64,000 nt of DNA from an uncultured Cellulomonas sp. (GTDB lineage Bacteria > Actinomycetota > Actinomycetes > Actinomycetales > Cellulomonadaceae), in NCBI RefSeq assembly GCF_947494015.1, contig NZ_CANLTL010000001.1, positions 124,001 to 188,000 of the forward strand, in the 5' to 3' direction. Positions 45,507 to 56,870 of this stretch are shown piece by piece. Numbering within the stretch: the stretch's first letter is position 1; each line of letters starts with the position of its first letter. Below the pieces are notes generated by a model. It worked only from the letters and a program-made list of their open reading frames with translations, was not told where the DNA came from and ran no database searches. Position numbers and translations under genes: made by a program.

Positions 45507-45762
45507 GGGTCCGCTCCTGCCGATCCGCTGCTGGTCCGCTGCACCGGTGCCCGGCGCCAGACCAGAGCCGGCCGGCGGCGGTGCCGTGGCCCCATCATGG
45601 CGGCGGGCCGAGGACCTGACGCGTCGTCGGCCGGGGACGGCCGAGTCGGACGACGTCGGACGGGGTGGGACCGAGGTCCCGGGTCGGGGCCCCGGCGCCC
45701 GCCTAGCGTCGGCGTCGTGCCGGACGCGACCCGCGCACACCGACCTCACCCTGGGACCCGAC

Positions 45763-46863
45763 ATGACCACCGCCCGCACCACACCCGCCCGCACCACGCC
45801 CACCCTGGCCGTCCTCGCCGGACGGGCAGCCGCCGTCACCGGCGCCGCCGCCGTCCTCACGCTCGCCGCCGCCGCGCCGGCCTCCGCGCACGAGCGCTGG
45901 TTCGCCGACCTCGCCGACGGGGGCGACTGGGGGTTCTTCCTCTCCCCGCTGCCGCTGGCGCTCGCGGCGACGATGGTCGTCGTGACCGTCGCCTGGCGGC
46001 TCGTGGCCCGCCGGCTGCCCCGTCCCGAGCTCGGCGTGCTGCGGCCGATGGGGCGCCTGGCGCCCTACGTGCCGCGGCTGCTCGGCATCCACCTCGGGGT
46101 GTCGCTGCTCGCGTTCTCGGTGACCGGCTCGTTCCTCACCCCGTCGCTGCCGCTGCACGACGTGCCCGGCGGTGACCTCGCCGGTCTGGCCGAGGCGGCG
46201 GTCGGCATCTGGCTGATCACGGGGGTGCGGCTGCGGGTGGCCGCGCTCGGCGTCGTGCTGCTCGGTCCCGCCGCGCTGCTCGCCGCCGGGCCGGTGGCGC
46301 TGCTCGAGACCGCGGCCCTGCTCGGGATCGCGCTGTTCCTCGCCGTGCTGCCGCCGTCGGACGGCACGTTCGGCCGCGTCGACGCCACCCCCCGCCAGCT
46401 GCGGACCGCCCTGCTCGGCCTGCGCGTCCTGGTCGCCGTGGCCCTGGTCACGCTCGCGTTCAGCGAGAAGTTCACCAACCCCGAGCTGGCCCGCAACACG
46501 CTGGCCGAGTACCCGCAGCTCAACGTCTTCGCGCTCGTCGGGCTGCCGGTTCCCACCGACGTCTTCATCGTGGTGGCGGGCTCCGTCGAGCTGCTGTTCG
46601 GGCTGCTCGTGCTGTCCGGGGCGATGCCGCAGGTGGCGGTCCTGGTGGCGATGGTGCCGTTCAACGCGACCCTGGTGCTGTTCGGCACCACCGAGGTGAT
46701 CGGGCACCTGCCGGTGTACGGCGTCTTCCTCACCCTGCTGGTGTACGGGTCGAACCGGGCCACGGCCGCCGAGGTCGCGTGGCTGCCCTCCCGGGGCGAC
46801 GTCGCCGCCGTCGTCGACCGGTCGCGCACCCGGCCCGCGCGCCGCACCGCACCGGCCGTCTGA
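45763..46863 (+). CDS. DoxX-like integral membrane protein
   Basis: A 366-residue protein. An Ala/Thr-rich N-terminus ends in a possible signal or first span with APASAHERWFADL. About eight further spans follow. The C-terminal half (FSEKFTNPELARNTLAEYPQ; GSVELLFGLLVLSG) resembles DoxX-family proteins, which have four spans and are linked to oxidative stress or membrane redox. Substrate and role unknown. The terminator at 46923 follows. Confidence 0.68.
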   Translation: MTTARTTPARTTPTLAVLAGRAAAVTGAAAVLTLAAAAPASAHERWFADLADGGDWGFFLSPLPLALAATMVVVTVAWRLVARRLPRPELGVLRPMGRLAPYVPRLLGIHLGVSLLAFSVTGSFLTPSLPLHDVPGGDLAGLAEAAVGIWLITGVRLRVAALGVVLLGPAALLAAGPVALLETAALLGIALFLAVLPPSDGTFGRVDATPRQLRTALLGLRVLVAVALVTLAFSEKFTNPELARNTLAEYPQLNVFALVGLPVPTDVFIVVAGSVELLFGLLVLSGAMPQVAVLVAMVPFNATLVLFGTTEVIGHLPVYGVFLTLLVYGSNRATAAEVAWLPSRGDVAAVVDRSRTRPARRTAPAV

Positions 46864-46922
46864 GCCGCACCGGGGCCCGGCGCCACGCCCGGCTCACCCG
46901 CCGGCCCACACCACCGGCGGCC

Positions 46923-46960
46923 GAGGCCCGGGTCACCCGCTCGCGGGGGACCCGGGCCTC
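46923..46960. terminator. bidirectional terminator
   Basis: Perfect 12-bp arms GAGGCCCGGGTC (46923-46934) and GACCCGGGCCTC (46949-46960) lie between the convergent DoxX-like and rtcB genes, ending 6 bases from the rtcB stop. Confidence 0.75.
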
Positions 46961-46966
46961 GTCGGG

Positions 46967-48199
46967 TCAGCCCTTGACGCAGAGGAGCGTGCGCAGCCGC
47001 GCCACCACCTCGACGAGGTCGGTCTGCGCGGCGATGACCGCGTCGAGGTCCTTGTACGCCGCCGGGATCTCGTCGACGACGCCGAGGTCCTTGCGGCACT
47101 CGACCCCGGACGTCTGGGCGGCGAGGTCCTCGGCGGTGAACTGCCGCCGCGCCTGGTTGCGGGACATCCGCCGTCCGGCACCGTGCGACGCGGACTGGTA
47201 CGACGCCTCGTTGCCCAGGCCCCGGACCACGTACGAGCCGGTCCCCATGCTGCCCGGGATCAGGCCGAGGTCACCGCGTCCGGCCCGGATCGCGCCCTTG
47301 CGGGTGACGATCAGGTCCGCCCCGTCGATCCGCTCCGTCGCGACGTAGTTGTGGTGGCAGTTGACGCCCTCGTCGAAGGTCAGCGTCCGGTCCGCGAAGT
47401 GGTCGCGCACGGCCTGGACGACGAGCGCCATCATCACCGCGCGGGACCGCGCCGCGTACTCCTGCGCCCACCACAGGTCGTCGAGGTAGGCCTGCATGGC
47501 CGGGGTGCCGGCGAGGAACACGGCCAGGTCCCGGTCGACCAGGCCCTGGTTGTGCTCGAGCTGCTTGGCGACGCCGACGTGGTGCTCGGCGAGCTCCTTG
47601 CCGATGTTGCGCGACCCCGAGTGCAGCTGGAGCCACACGGCGTCGTCGTCGTCGACGCAGAGCTCGATGAAGTGGTTGCCGCCGCCGAGCGTGCCCAGCT
47701 GCTTGCGTGCGCGGTCCTCGAGAGTGCGGGCCTTGCCCTGCAGCCCGCCGAACCGGCTCCAGAACGCGTCGTGGCCGGCGAGCCGCTCCCGTCCGGCCGG
47801 TCCCGCCACCGGGCGCAGCCGGGCGAGGTCGACCGGCTCGTCGTGGGCGTGGAAGCCGACGGGGACCGCGGCCTCGATCCGCAGCCGCAGGGCGTGCAGG
47901 TCGTCGGGCAGGTCGGACGCGGTCAGGGACGTGCGCACGCCGATCATGCCGCAGCCGATGTCGACGCCGACCGCGTTGGGGGAGACCGCGTCGCGCATCG
48001 CGATGACCGAGCCGATCGTCGCGCCCTTGCCCAGGTGGACGTCCGGCATCACGCGGACGCCGTGCACCCACGGCAGCCCGGAGACGGTGCGGAGCTGCTC
48101 CAGCGCCTGGGGCTGGACCTCGTGCGGGTCGGCCCACATCAGGGTCTGCGCGGTGGCGCCGGGCAGGGCGACCGGGAACCCGGTCGTGGTCGTGCTCAT
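46967..48199 (-). CDS. rtcB: RNA-splicing ligase RtcB
   Basis: A 410-residue RNA ligase that joins 2',3'-cyclic phosphate (or 3'-phosphate) and 5'-OH ends using GTP and manganese. The metal Cys is Cys83 in VGVDIGCGMIG; other ligands lie in LGGGNHFIEL and QLHSGSRNIGK; the guanylylated His is in SASHGAGRRMSR. No archease or RtcA gene is adjacent, so it probably serves RNA repair. The gene upstream on the same strand is unrelated. Confidence 0.94.
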   Translation of the reverse strand: MSTTTTGFPVALPGATAQTLMWADPHEVQPQALEQLRTVSGLPWVHGVRVMPDVHLGKGATIGSVIAMRDAVSPNAVGVDIGCGMIGVRTSLTASDLPDDLHALRLRIEAAVPVGFHAHDEPVDLARLRPVAGPAGRERLAGHDAFWSRFGGLQGKARTLEDRARKQLGTLGGGNHFIELCVDDDDAVWLQLHSGSRNIGKELAEHHVGVAKQLEHNQGLVDRDLAVFLAGTPAMQAYLDDLWWAQEYAARSRAVMMALVVQAVRDHFADRTLTFDEGVNCHHNYVATERIDGADLIVTRKGAIRAGRGDLGLIPGSMGTGSYVVRGLGNEASYQSASHGAGRRMSRNQARRQFTAEDLAAQTSGVECRKDLGVVDEIPAAYKDLDAVIAAQTDLVEVVARLRTLLCVKG

Positions 48200-48306
48200 C
48201 GTGCTGCTCGCCCCCTGGAGGTGTCGGTCGGTGCGGGACCAGACCGTCTCCCGGCGGGGGACGCCGCGTCGAGCGGATAACGCGGACGGGTGAGAGCGAC
48301 CGGCGG

Positions 48307-48642
48307 TCAGGCGGCGAGCTGGAGCTCGGCGGCGGGGTCGGCCACGGGGCCGAGGGCGACCACCGGTGCGGTGATCGCACCGCGGCGCAGGACGACGATC
48401 GTGGCCAGCGCGATCGGCAGGTTCACCACCGCGGGGGCGCCCAGCCACAGCGACCCGAGCAGGACCGCGTAGACGCCCCACAGCAGGTTGCCCGCGACCG
48501 CGATGACCTGGGTGCTCAGCGCGATCCCGGACAGCTGCGCGGGGTCGTGGCGGTGCTTCCAGACGCGTGCCCCCTGGGGGAGCCAGAGCAGGAACGAGGT
48601 CAGCGAGGCCATCATCCCGATGACCTCCGTGGCGGCGTGCAT
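48307..48642 (-). CDS. PQ-loop/SemiSWEET-like transporter
   Basis: A 111-residue protein with three membrane spans. FLLWLPQGARVWKHR near the N-terminus has the Pro-Gln turn of the PQ-loop/SemiSWEET family, which forms dimeric sugar or metabolite transporters, and NLLWGVYAVLLGS is the middle helix. ATG 48642 (GAGG 11 bases upstream) puts the first helix at the start. Family is likely from length and motif; the substrate is unknown. Confidence 0.7.
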   Translation of the reverse strand: MHAATEVIGMMASLTSFLLWLPQGARVWKHRHDPAQLSGIALSTQVIAVAGNLLWGVYAVLLGSLWLGAPAVVNLPIALATIVVLRRGAITAPVVALGPVADPAAELQLAA

Positions 48643-48735
48643 GTGTGTCGTGTCCTCGAACCCTGCGGGTGGCGCAGGCGTGCTGGTGCGGACCGCGGCG
48701 TCGGACGACGTGCGGGCGGGCGGGCCGCGCACGGG

Positions 48736-49272
48736 TCACGTGGGCGGTCCCTGGGGAGTGGCGCCCGGGGTGGTCCGGCGGGCACGAGCGTCCATCGGCG
48801 CCCACGCAGCGGCCGTGAGCCGGCCACCGTGCGACGTGCACCACAGCACTCCCCCGGCGGCAGCCGCACCCGCGAGGTACGCGACCAGGTCGGGGGCGTG
48901 GAAGGTGGTGCCCAGCACGAGTCGGGCCGGCCACCAGCGCTCGGCGAGCGCGGCCGGGACGCCGGTCAGCTGGGCGAGCTCCAAGGCGGTGCACACCGCC
49001 AGGCCGGTGAGCCCCAGCTGCCACGGCCGTCCGGCCGGCCGGCAGACCGCCGCGAGCGCGACGACGAGCGCGGCGAACAGCGCGTCACCGAGCCCGTCCG
49101 CCACCGCGGCACCGGCGCCGTCGAGCCGCCCGCCCACGGTGTGCACGGCCAGCCCCGAGGCGACCACCGGCACCGCCGCGAGCGCGGTCGCCACCCGTCG
49201 TCGGCGCGCGCCGCGGGGCCGCGGGACGCCGCCGGTCGTCGCGGGTGGGCCGCCGATGCGCCGAGGGGTCAC
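48736..49272 (-). CDS. DUF2809-like membrane protein
   Basis: A 178-residue protein with a basic N-terminus and about four spans. VHTVGG, DGLGDALFAALVVALAAVC, ALELAQLTGVPA and the LGTTFHAPDLVAYLAG end match the DUF2809 pattern (His near span one, GDALFA, E-x-x-Q-L, D-x-x-A-Y). Function unknown. GTG 49272 is the likely start; it is divergent from the Nudix gene. Confidence 0.7.
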   Translation of the reverse strand: MTPRRIGGPPATTGGVPRPRGARRRRVATALAAVPVVASGLAVHTVGGRLDGAGAAVADGLGDALFAALVVALAAVCRPAGRPWQLGLTGLAVCTALELAQLTGVPAALAERWWPARLVLGTTFHAPDLVAYLAGAAAAGGVLWCTSHGGRLTAAAWAPMDARARRTTPGATPQGPPT

Positions 49273-49408
49273 CGGGCCATCCTGCGGACGCCGCCGGCAT
49301 CCGGGGGCCGCCGGACCGGTCGGGTCGTGGGGAGATCGGGTGCACACCCGGTGGCGGCCGGCGCCGCCGCCGAGAACCCCGGCCGGGTGGCTGGCTAGGC
49401 TCGCCGGC

Positions 49409-49900
49409 GTGCCGGTCCCCGAGTTCATCACCCGACTGCGCGGCCAGATCGGGCACGACCTGCTCTGGCTCACCGGCGTCAGCGCCGTGGTGCTCGACGA
49501 CGACGGCCGGGTCCTGCTGGGGCGCCGCTCGGACGACGGCCGGTGGGCCGTCGTCAGCGGCATCCTCGAGCCGGGCGAGCAGCCCGCGGTCGCGGCCGTG
49601 CGCGAGGTGCTCGAGGAGACCGGCGTCGTCGCGCGGGCCGACGCGCTCGCGTCCGTCGCGACCGACGCCGACGTCATCGTCTACCCCAACGGCGACCAGG
49701 CGCTGTACCTGGACCTGACGTTCCTGTGCCGCGCGGTCGACGGACGGGCGCGCGTGGCCGACGACGAGTCGACCGAGGTCGGCTGGTTCGCGCCGGACGC
49801 GCTGCCCGAGCCGCTGTCCCCGACGTCGCGGGAGCGCATCGACCGGGCGCTCGCCCTGCGGGCCGATCCCACCCGCGGACCGTGGTTCAGGCGGGACTGA
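49409..49900 (+). CDS. Nudix hydrolase
   Basis: A 163-residue Nudix protein. The 23-residue Nudix box is complete: G-x5-E at GILEPGEQ, then AAVREVLEETGV with the REVLEE catalytic helix. It hydrolyses a nucleoside diphosphate linked to another moiety; the substrate cannot be told. GTG 49409 follows TAGGCT (49396-49401) by 7 bases, suggesting a leaderless message. It ends one base before the convergent asd gene. Confidence 0.9.
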   Translation: MPVPEFITRLRGQIGHDLLWLTGVSAVVLDDDGRVLLGRRSDDGRWAVVSGILEPGEQPAVAAVREVLEETGVVARADALASVATDADVIVYPNGDQALYLDLTFLCRAVDGRARVADDESTEVGWFAPDALPEPLSPTSRERIDRALALRADPTRGPWFRRD

Positions 49901-49901
49901 G

Positions 49902-52388
<2,487 letters not shown>

Positions 52389-52456
52389 CTACGGGCCGCC
52401 CAGACTGTGGACGGCCCGCGTGCCACATGGCGGACAGGCGGCCGGGACGCCACCGG

Positions 52457-53239
52457 TCAGGCGAGCACGTCCCAGCCCAGGCGCAGGATCAGCCCGCCGA
52501 CGACGACCATGAACACGACCCGCACGAAGGCGCTGCCCTTGGCCACCGCCATCCGCGCCCCGAGGTAGGACCCGGCGATGTTCGCGGCGCCGACCATGAG
52601 CCCGAGCTTCCACAGCGGGGCACCCTGGGCGCTGAACACCGCGAGCGCGCCCAGGTTGGTGGCGGCGTTGACGATCTTCGCCTTGGCCGACGCCTCGAGG
52701 AACGCGTAGCCGAGCACCGCGACCAGCCCGATGACGAGGAAGGTCCCGGTCCCCGGACCGAGCAGCCCGTCGTAGAAGCCGATGCCGAGGCCGAGACCCA
52801 GCGCGGCCCCGAGGTGCCGTCGACCCGCCCAGCGCAGGTCGGTCGCGCGGCCCAGGGAGGGCCGGGCGACGGTGTAGACCGCGACGGCGACGAGGGCGAC
52901 CAGGATCACCGGCCGGAACACCGCGGGTGGCAGCGAGCTCGCGAGCACCGCTCCCCCGGCCGCGCCGGCCAGCGCCGCGAGCGCCATCGGACCGGCGGTC
53001 CGCAGGTCCGGGTGCACCCGGCGGTAGTAGGTCACCGCACTGACCGAGGTGCCCATGATCCCGGCGAGCTTGTTGGTCGCCAGCGCCTGCACCGGGCTCA
53101 GGCCGGGGACCAGGAGCAGTGCGGGCAGCTGGACCAGGCCGCCGCCGCCGACGACGGCGTCGATCCACCCGGCCAGGAACCCGGCCAGCACCAGCAGGAC
53201 CACGGTGCCGACCGCGACGTCGACACCCCCGCTGATCAC
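52457..53239 (-). CDS. TauE/SafE family sulfite exporter-like permease
   Basis: A protein of 260 residues from GTG 53239 with about eight spans and the two family turns: GWIDAVVGGGGLVQLPALLL in the first half and GFYDGLLGPGTGTFLV in the second. The family exports or imports small organosulfur and organic anions (sulfite, sulfoacetate and others); the substrate cannot be read. An in-frame ATG at 53272 would add an Arg-rich tail. It is divergent from the ABC genes. Confidence 0.88.
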   Translation of the reverse strand: MISGGVDVAVGTVVLLVLAGFLAGWIDAVVGGGGLVQLPALLLVPGLSPVQALATNKLAGIMGTSVSAVTYYRRVHPDLRTAGPMALAALAGAAGGAVLASSLPPAVFRPVILVALVAVAVYTVARPSLGRATDLRWAGRRHLGAALGLGLGIGFYDGLLGPGTGTFLVIGLVAVLGYAFLEASAKAKIVNAATNLGALAVFSAQGAPLWKLGLMVGAANIAGSYLGARMAVAKGSAFVRVVFMVVVGGLILRLGWDVLA

Positions 53240-53449
53240 GCGCGCTGGTCTACCACAGCGCCCACGGCGCACCCGGAGACCGTCCGCGGGTCACGGTCGG
53301 GCCGGCGGCGGCCCACCGGCGGCACCCCGCACCGGCGCGTCGGCAGCACCGCGCGTCCGGAAGACCTGCACCGGTCGGCCACAGGGTCCGCACGCGAGTC
53401 GGCGACGGATCACGCCCGGCCGGCGGTCCTCGCCCCTACGGTCGGAGCC

Positions 53450-54436
53450 ATGTCGATCACCGCGGGCGACCGCGCTCCCACCCCTGCGCCGGCCGTCCCC
53501 CCGGGGATCGAGGTGACCGGGCTGCACCGGTCCTTCGGCGCGGTCCGCGCGCTCGACGGCGTCGACCTCGTCGCCCGGACCGGCGCGGTCACCGCGCTGG
53601 TCGGACCCAACGGCTCCGGCAAGACGACGCTGCTGCTCGTGCTGGCCGGCCTGCTCGTGCCGGACGGCGGCCGGGTGCGCATCGCCGGGCACGACCCGGT
53701 GACGGACGGGCCGGCCGCCCGCGCCCGCACCGGCTGGATGCCGGACGCCTTCGGCACCTGGGACTCGCTGACCGCCCGGGAGGTGCTGCTGACCTTCGGC
53801 GCCGCGTACCGGCTCCCGCGGGAGGTCGCCGCGGCGCGCGCGGCGGAGCTCCTCGAGACCGTCCACCTCACCGAGTACGCCGACCGGCCCGCGAGCGTGC
53901 TGTCCCGCGGTCAGAAGCAGCGGCTCGGTCTGGCCCGGGCGCTCGTGCACCGTCCCGAGGTGCTGCTGCTCGACGAGCCCGCGAGCGGGCTCGACCCGCG
54001 CTCGCGGGTGGACCTGCGGGTGCTGCTGCGCGACCTGGCCGCGGCCGGGACGACCGTGCTGGTGTCCAGCCACGTGCTGGCCGAGCTCGACGAGATGGCC
54101 GACGACGCGGTGTTCCTCTCCGGTGGGCGCACGGTCCGCCCCGATCGTGGTGACGTGCCCGCCGACGGCGCCCGCGAGTGGCGGCTGCGCGCGCTGTCGC
54201 TGACCGCGCTGACCGCCTGGCTCGACTCCGTCGGTGCCCGGTGGCGGCCGGACGACGGGATCGGGGGCGACGGTCCGCCCGGGTCCGGCGGCGTGCTGCT
54301 GCCGGTCGCCGGCGAGGAGAGCGCGGCGCGCCTGCTCGCCGACGCGGTCCGGGCCGGCGTGCCGGTCGCCGGTCTTGCCCCCGCGGCCGGTGCGCTCGAG
54401 CGCGCCTACCTGACCCTGGAGGAGGAGCGGCGATGA
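53450..54436 (+). CDS. ABC transporter ATP-binding protein
   Basis: A 328-residue ATPase. Walker A is GPNGSGKTT, the signature VLSRGQKQRLGLARAL, Walker B LLLDEPASGLD, H-loop VLVSSHVL. The C-terminal 110 residues past the ATPase resemble the regulatory tails of export-type NatA/CcmA-like proteins. TACGGT (53437-53442) sits 7 bases before the ATG. The stop overlaps the permease start (ATGA). The pair would export an unknown substrate or be involved in membrane homeostasis. Confidence 0.92.
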   Translation: MSITAGDRAPTPAPAVPPGIEVTGLHRSFGAVRALDGVDLVARTGAVTALVGPNGSGKTTLLLVLAGLLVPDGGRVRIAGHDPVTDGPAARARTGWMPDAFGTWDSLTAREVLLTFGAAYRLPREVAAARAAELLETVHLTEYADRPASVLSRGQKQRLGLARALVHRPEVLLLDEPASGLDPRSRVDLRVLLRDLAAAGTTVLVSSHVLAELDEMADDAVFLSGGRTVRPDRGDVPADGAREWRLRALSLTALTAWLDSVGARWRPDDGIGGDGPPGSGGVLLPVAGEESAARLLADAVRAGVPVAGLAPAAGALERAYLTLEEERR

Positions 54437-55539
54437 GCGCGTCCTGGCACGGCGTCCGGACCGTCGCGGTGCTCGAGCTGCGTCAGCGGGTGCGCTCGAC
54501 CCGGTGGGTCGTCGCCCTGGTGGTGTGGTTCGTCGTGGTCGGCGCGATCACCGCGTTGAGCTGGGCGGCGATCCACGGCCTAGGCGGCGGCCCGGGGGTC
54601 GACGGCGGCCTGCCGGAGGAGGTCTTCACCGGCCCCCCGATCTTCGGCGTGGTGGTGTTCTTCGTGCTGTTCCTGGGCCTGCTCGTCTCGCCCACCCTGA
54701 GCGCGACCTCGATCAACGGGGACCGCAACGCCGGCACGCTGGCGACCCTGCAGGTCACGATGCTGAGCCCGGCGCAGATCGCCGTCGGCAAGCTGCTCGC
54801 CGCGTGGGTCGCCGCGCTGGCCTTCCTCGCCGTCAGCGTGCCGTTCCTGGTGCTCGCGCTGGCTGCGGGCGGCGTCCCCGTGGTGGCCGTGGTGGTGTGC
54901 CTGGTGGTGCTCGCGCTGCTGCTCGCCGTGGTGTGCGCGATCGGCCTGGGCTTCTCCGCGCTGTCCCCGCGCACGTCCGGGTCGGCGGTGCTGACGTTCC
55001 TGTCCGTCGCGGCGCTCACCGTGCTGAGCCCGGTCGTGTTCGCGCTGACCGTGCCCGCCGTCACCCAGGACGAGCCCGTGCGGGTCTGGTCGGTGCCGCT
55101 CGACTACGACTGGGAGAGCGGGGAGCCGCCGGAGTGCGAGTGGCGGACCGAGACGATGCCGGTGTTCCACACCGAGCGCACGTGGTGGCTGCTGGCGGTC
55201 AACCCGTTCGTCATCCTGGCCGACGCCGCCCCGGAGGCGCGGCAGGCGGCGACGGTCTCCGACCCGCTCGCGGCGATCCGTACCGCGGTGCGGGCCGCCC
55301 GGACGGGACCGGCGACCGAGCAGGACTGGTGCACGGACACCTTCGGGTCCTTCACGTCCGACGGAACCCCGGTCGCCCCGGCGCAGTCGCCGGTGGACGT
55401 GCCCGAGCCGGACCGCAGCGTCGTGTGGCCGTACGGCCTGGCGGTCGAGCTGCTGCTCGGCGCCGCGGGGCTCGCGGTGGCGATCCGGCGCCTGTCGATC
55501 CCGCAGCGCCGGCTGGCGCGCGGCACGCGCGTGGCGTAG
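54433..55539 (+). CDS. ABC-2 type permease
   Basis: A 368-residue membrane subunit. The first span is around residues 25-50, a long extracellular loop follows, and five more spans come after; the cytoplasmic turn SINGDRNAGTLATLQVTML matches ABC-2 permeases. A large outer domain (about 210-315) with several Cys and Trp residues precedes the last span. It couples to the ATPase upstream through a 4-base overlap. Confidence 0.88.
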   Translation: MSASWHGVRTVAVLELRQRVRSTRWVVALVVWFVVVGAITALSWAAIHGLGGGPGVDGGLPEEVFTGPPIFGVVVFFVLFLGLLVSPTLSATSINGDRNAGTLATLQVTMLSPAQIAVGKLLAAWVAALAFLAVSVPFLVLALAAGGVPVVAVVVCLVVLALLLAVVCAIGLGFSALSPRTSGSAVLTFLSVAALTVLSPVVFALTVPAVTQDEPVRVWSVPLDYDWESGEPPECEWRTETMPVFHTERTWWLLAVNPFVILADAAPEARQAATVSDPLAAIRTAVRAARTGPATEQDWCTDTFGSFTSDGTPVAPAQSPVDVPEPDRSVVWPYGLAVELLLGAAGLAVAIRRLSIPQRRLARGTRVA

Positions 55540-55578
55540 CCGGGACCCGGCCGGGTCCGCGTGCGGCGCGCGGCCCGC

Positions 55579-56202
55579 TCAGGCCTGGAGGGCGTCGTAC
55601 TCCGCCTCGGCGGCGACGTCGTCCTCCACGTCCAGGCGCAGGTGGGCGAGCATGAGCTGCAGCACCCGCAGCACGCTGGACGCGCGCTCGCCCCACACGG
55701 ACAGGTAGGAGAACTGCCACCACCACAGGGCCTCGAGCACCTGGCCGGCCTCGAAGTGCCGCAGGCCCTGGGCGAGGGCGCCGGCGATGGCGACCAGGTC
55801 GCCGGACAGGGTGGCCGTGCCGACCTCCAGGCCCAGCACGGGGTCGACGATCTCCGGGTACTCGTCCAGGCCGTCCAGCACGTTGGCGAGCGCGGTGTGC
55901 AGCGGGTCGACGTCCGGGTCCGGGCCGACGTCGGGCTCGAAGCGCTCGGGCGGGACGATGTCCTGCATGGCGCCGAGCCGCGCGCCGGCGGCGAGCATGT
56001 CCGAGACGGCGAGCAGCAGCAGCGGGATCGTCGCGTCGGGCGTCGAGCCCGCGGCGACCTCCGTGACGGTGCTGAGGTAGCTGCGCGACTCGTCGGCGAC
56101 GGCGCGGGCCACCGAGATGAGGTCGGCGGCCTCCGCGGCGACGGCCTCGTCGACCACCGGCTCGCGCGGCTCGGGGATCGCTGAGGTGCGGTTGTCAGGC
56201 AT
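55579..56202 (-). CDS. DUF5063-like protein
   Basis: A 207-residue acidic, helical protein without membrane segments. [21 protein letters not shown] and [20 protein letters not shown] are its most distinctive stretches and fit the actinobacterial DUF5063 family. Function unknown. Its ATG lies inside the end of recR (8-base overlap), so it is translated after recR; linkage to recombination is suggested by position only. Confidence 0.75.
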   Translation of the reverse strand: MPDNRTSAIPEPREPVVDEAVAAEAADLISVARAVADESRSYLSTVTEVAAGSTPDATIPLLLLAVSDMLAAGARLGAMQDIVPPERFEPDVGPDPDVDPLHTALANVLDGLDEYPEIVDPVLGLEVGTATLSGDLVAIAGALAQGLRHFEAGQVLEALWWWQFSYLSVWGERASSVLRVLQLMLAHLRLDVEDDVAAEAEYDALQA

Positions 56203-56794
56203 GGATCCGCCGTCTTCCTTCGAAGGCACGGCCGAGGGTGACCTCGTCCGCGTACTCGAGGTCACCGCCGACCGGCAGCCCGGAGGCGAGCCGGCTCACG
56301 GTGAGCCCCATGGGCACGAGCATGCGTGCGAGGTAGGTGGACGTGGCCTCCCCCTCGACGTTCGGGTCGGTCGCGAGGATGACCTCGGTGACCACCCCGC
56401 TGGCCAGCCGCGAGAGCAGGTCCTTGATCCGCAGGTCGTCCGGGCCGACGCCGGCGATCGGGTTGATGGCGCCACCGAGCACGTGGTACTTGCCGCGGAA
56501 CTCGCGGGTGCGCTCGATCGCGACGACGTCCTTGGGCTCCTCCACCACGCAGATGACCTCGTCGGAGCGGCGGGGGTCACGGCAGACGCGGCACTGCGGC
56601 TCCTGGGAGACGTTGCCGCAGATCTCGCAGAACCGGACGCGGGCCTTGACCTCGGTCAGCGCGTCGGTGAGCCGGCGGACGTCGGTCGGGTCCGCCGCGA
56701 GCAGGTGGAACGCGATCCGCTGCGCGCTCTTGGGACCGACGCCGGGCAGCCGCCCGAGCTCGTCGATCAGGTCCTGGACCGCGCCCTCGTACAC
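56195..56794 (-). CDS. recR: recombination mediator protein RecR
   Basis: A 199-residue RecFOR-pathway protein. An N-terminal helix-hairpin-helix ([20 protein letters not shown]), a four-Cys zinc finger ([16 protein letters not shown]), the Toprim domain ([24 protein letters not shown]) and a C-terminal segment follow in the usual order. It lies 76 bases after dnaX on the same strand; the small YbaB gene often found between them is absent here. Confidence 0.96.
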   Translation of the reverse strand: MYEGAVQDLIDELGRLPGVGPKSAQRIAFHLLAADPTDVRRLTDALTEVKARVRFCEICGNVSQEPQCRVCRDPRRSDEVICVVEEPKDVVAIERTREFRGKYHVLGGAINPIAGVGPDDLRIKDLLSRLASGVVTEVILATDPNVEGEATSTYLARMLVPMGLTVSRLASGLPVGGDLEYADEVTLGRAFEGRRRIHA

Positions 56795-56870
56795 CCCGCC
56801 AGCCTAGGGCGTCCCGCCCACACCGGCCGCCGCGCGACCCGCGGGGTCCCGCGCGGTCGACCCACGGGTC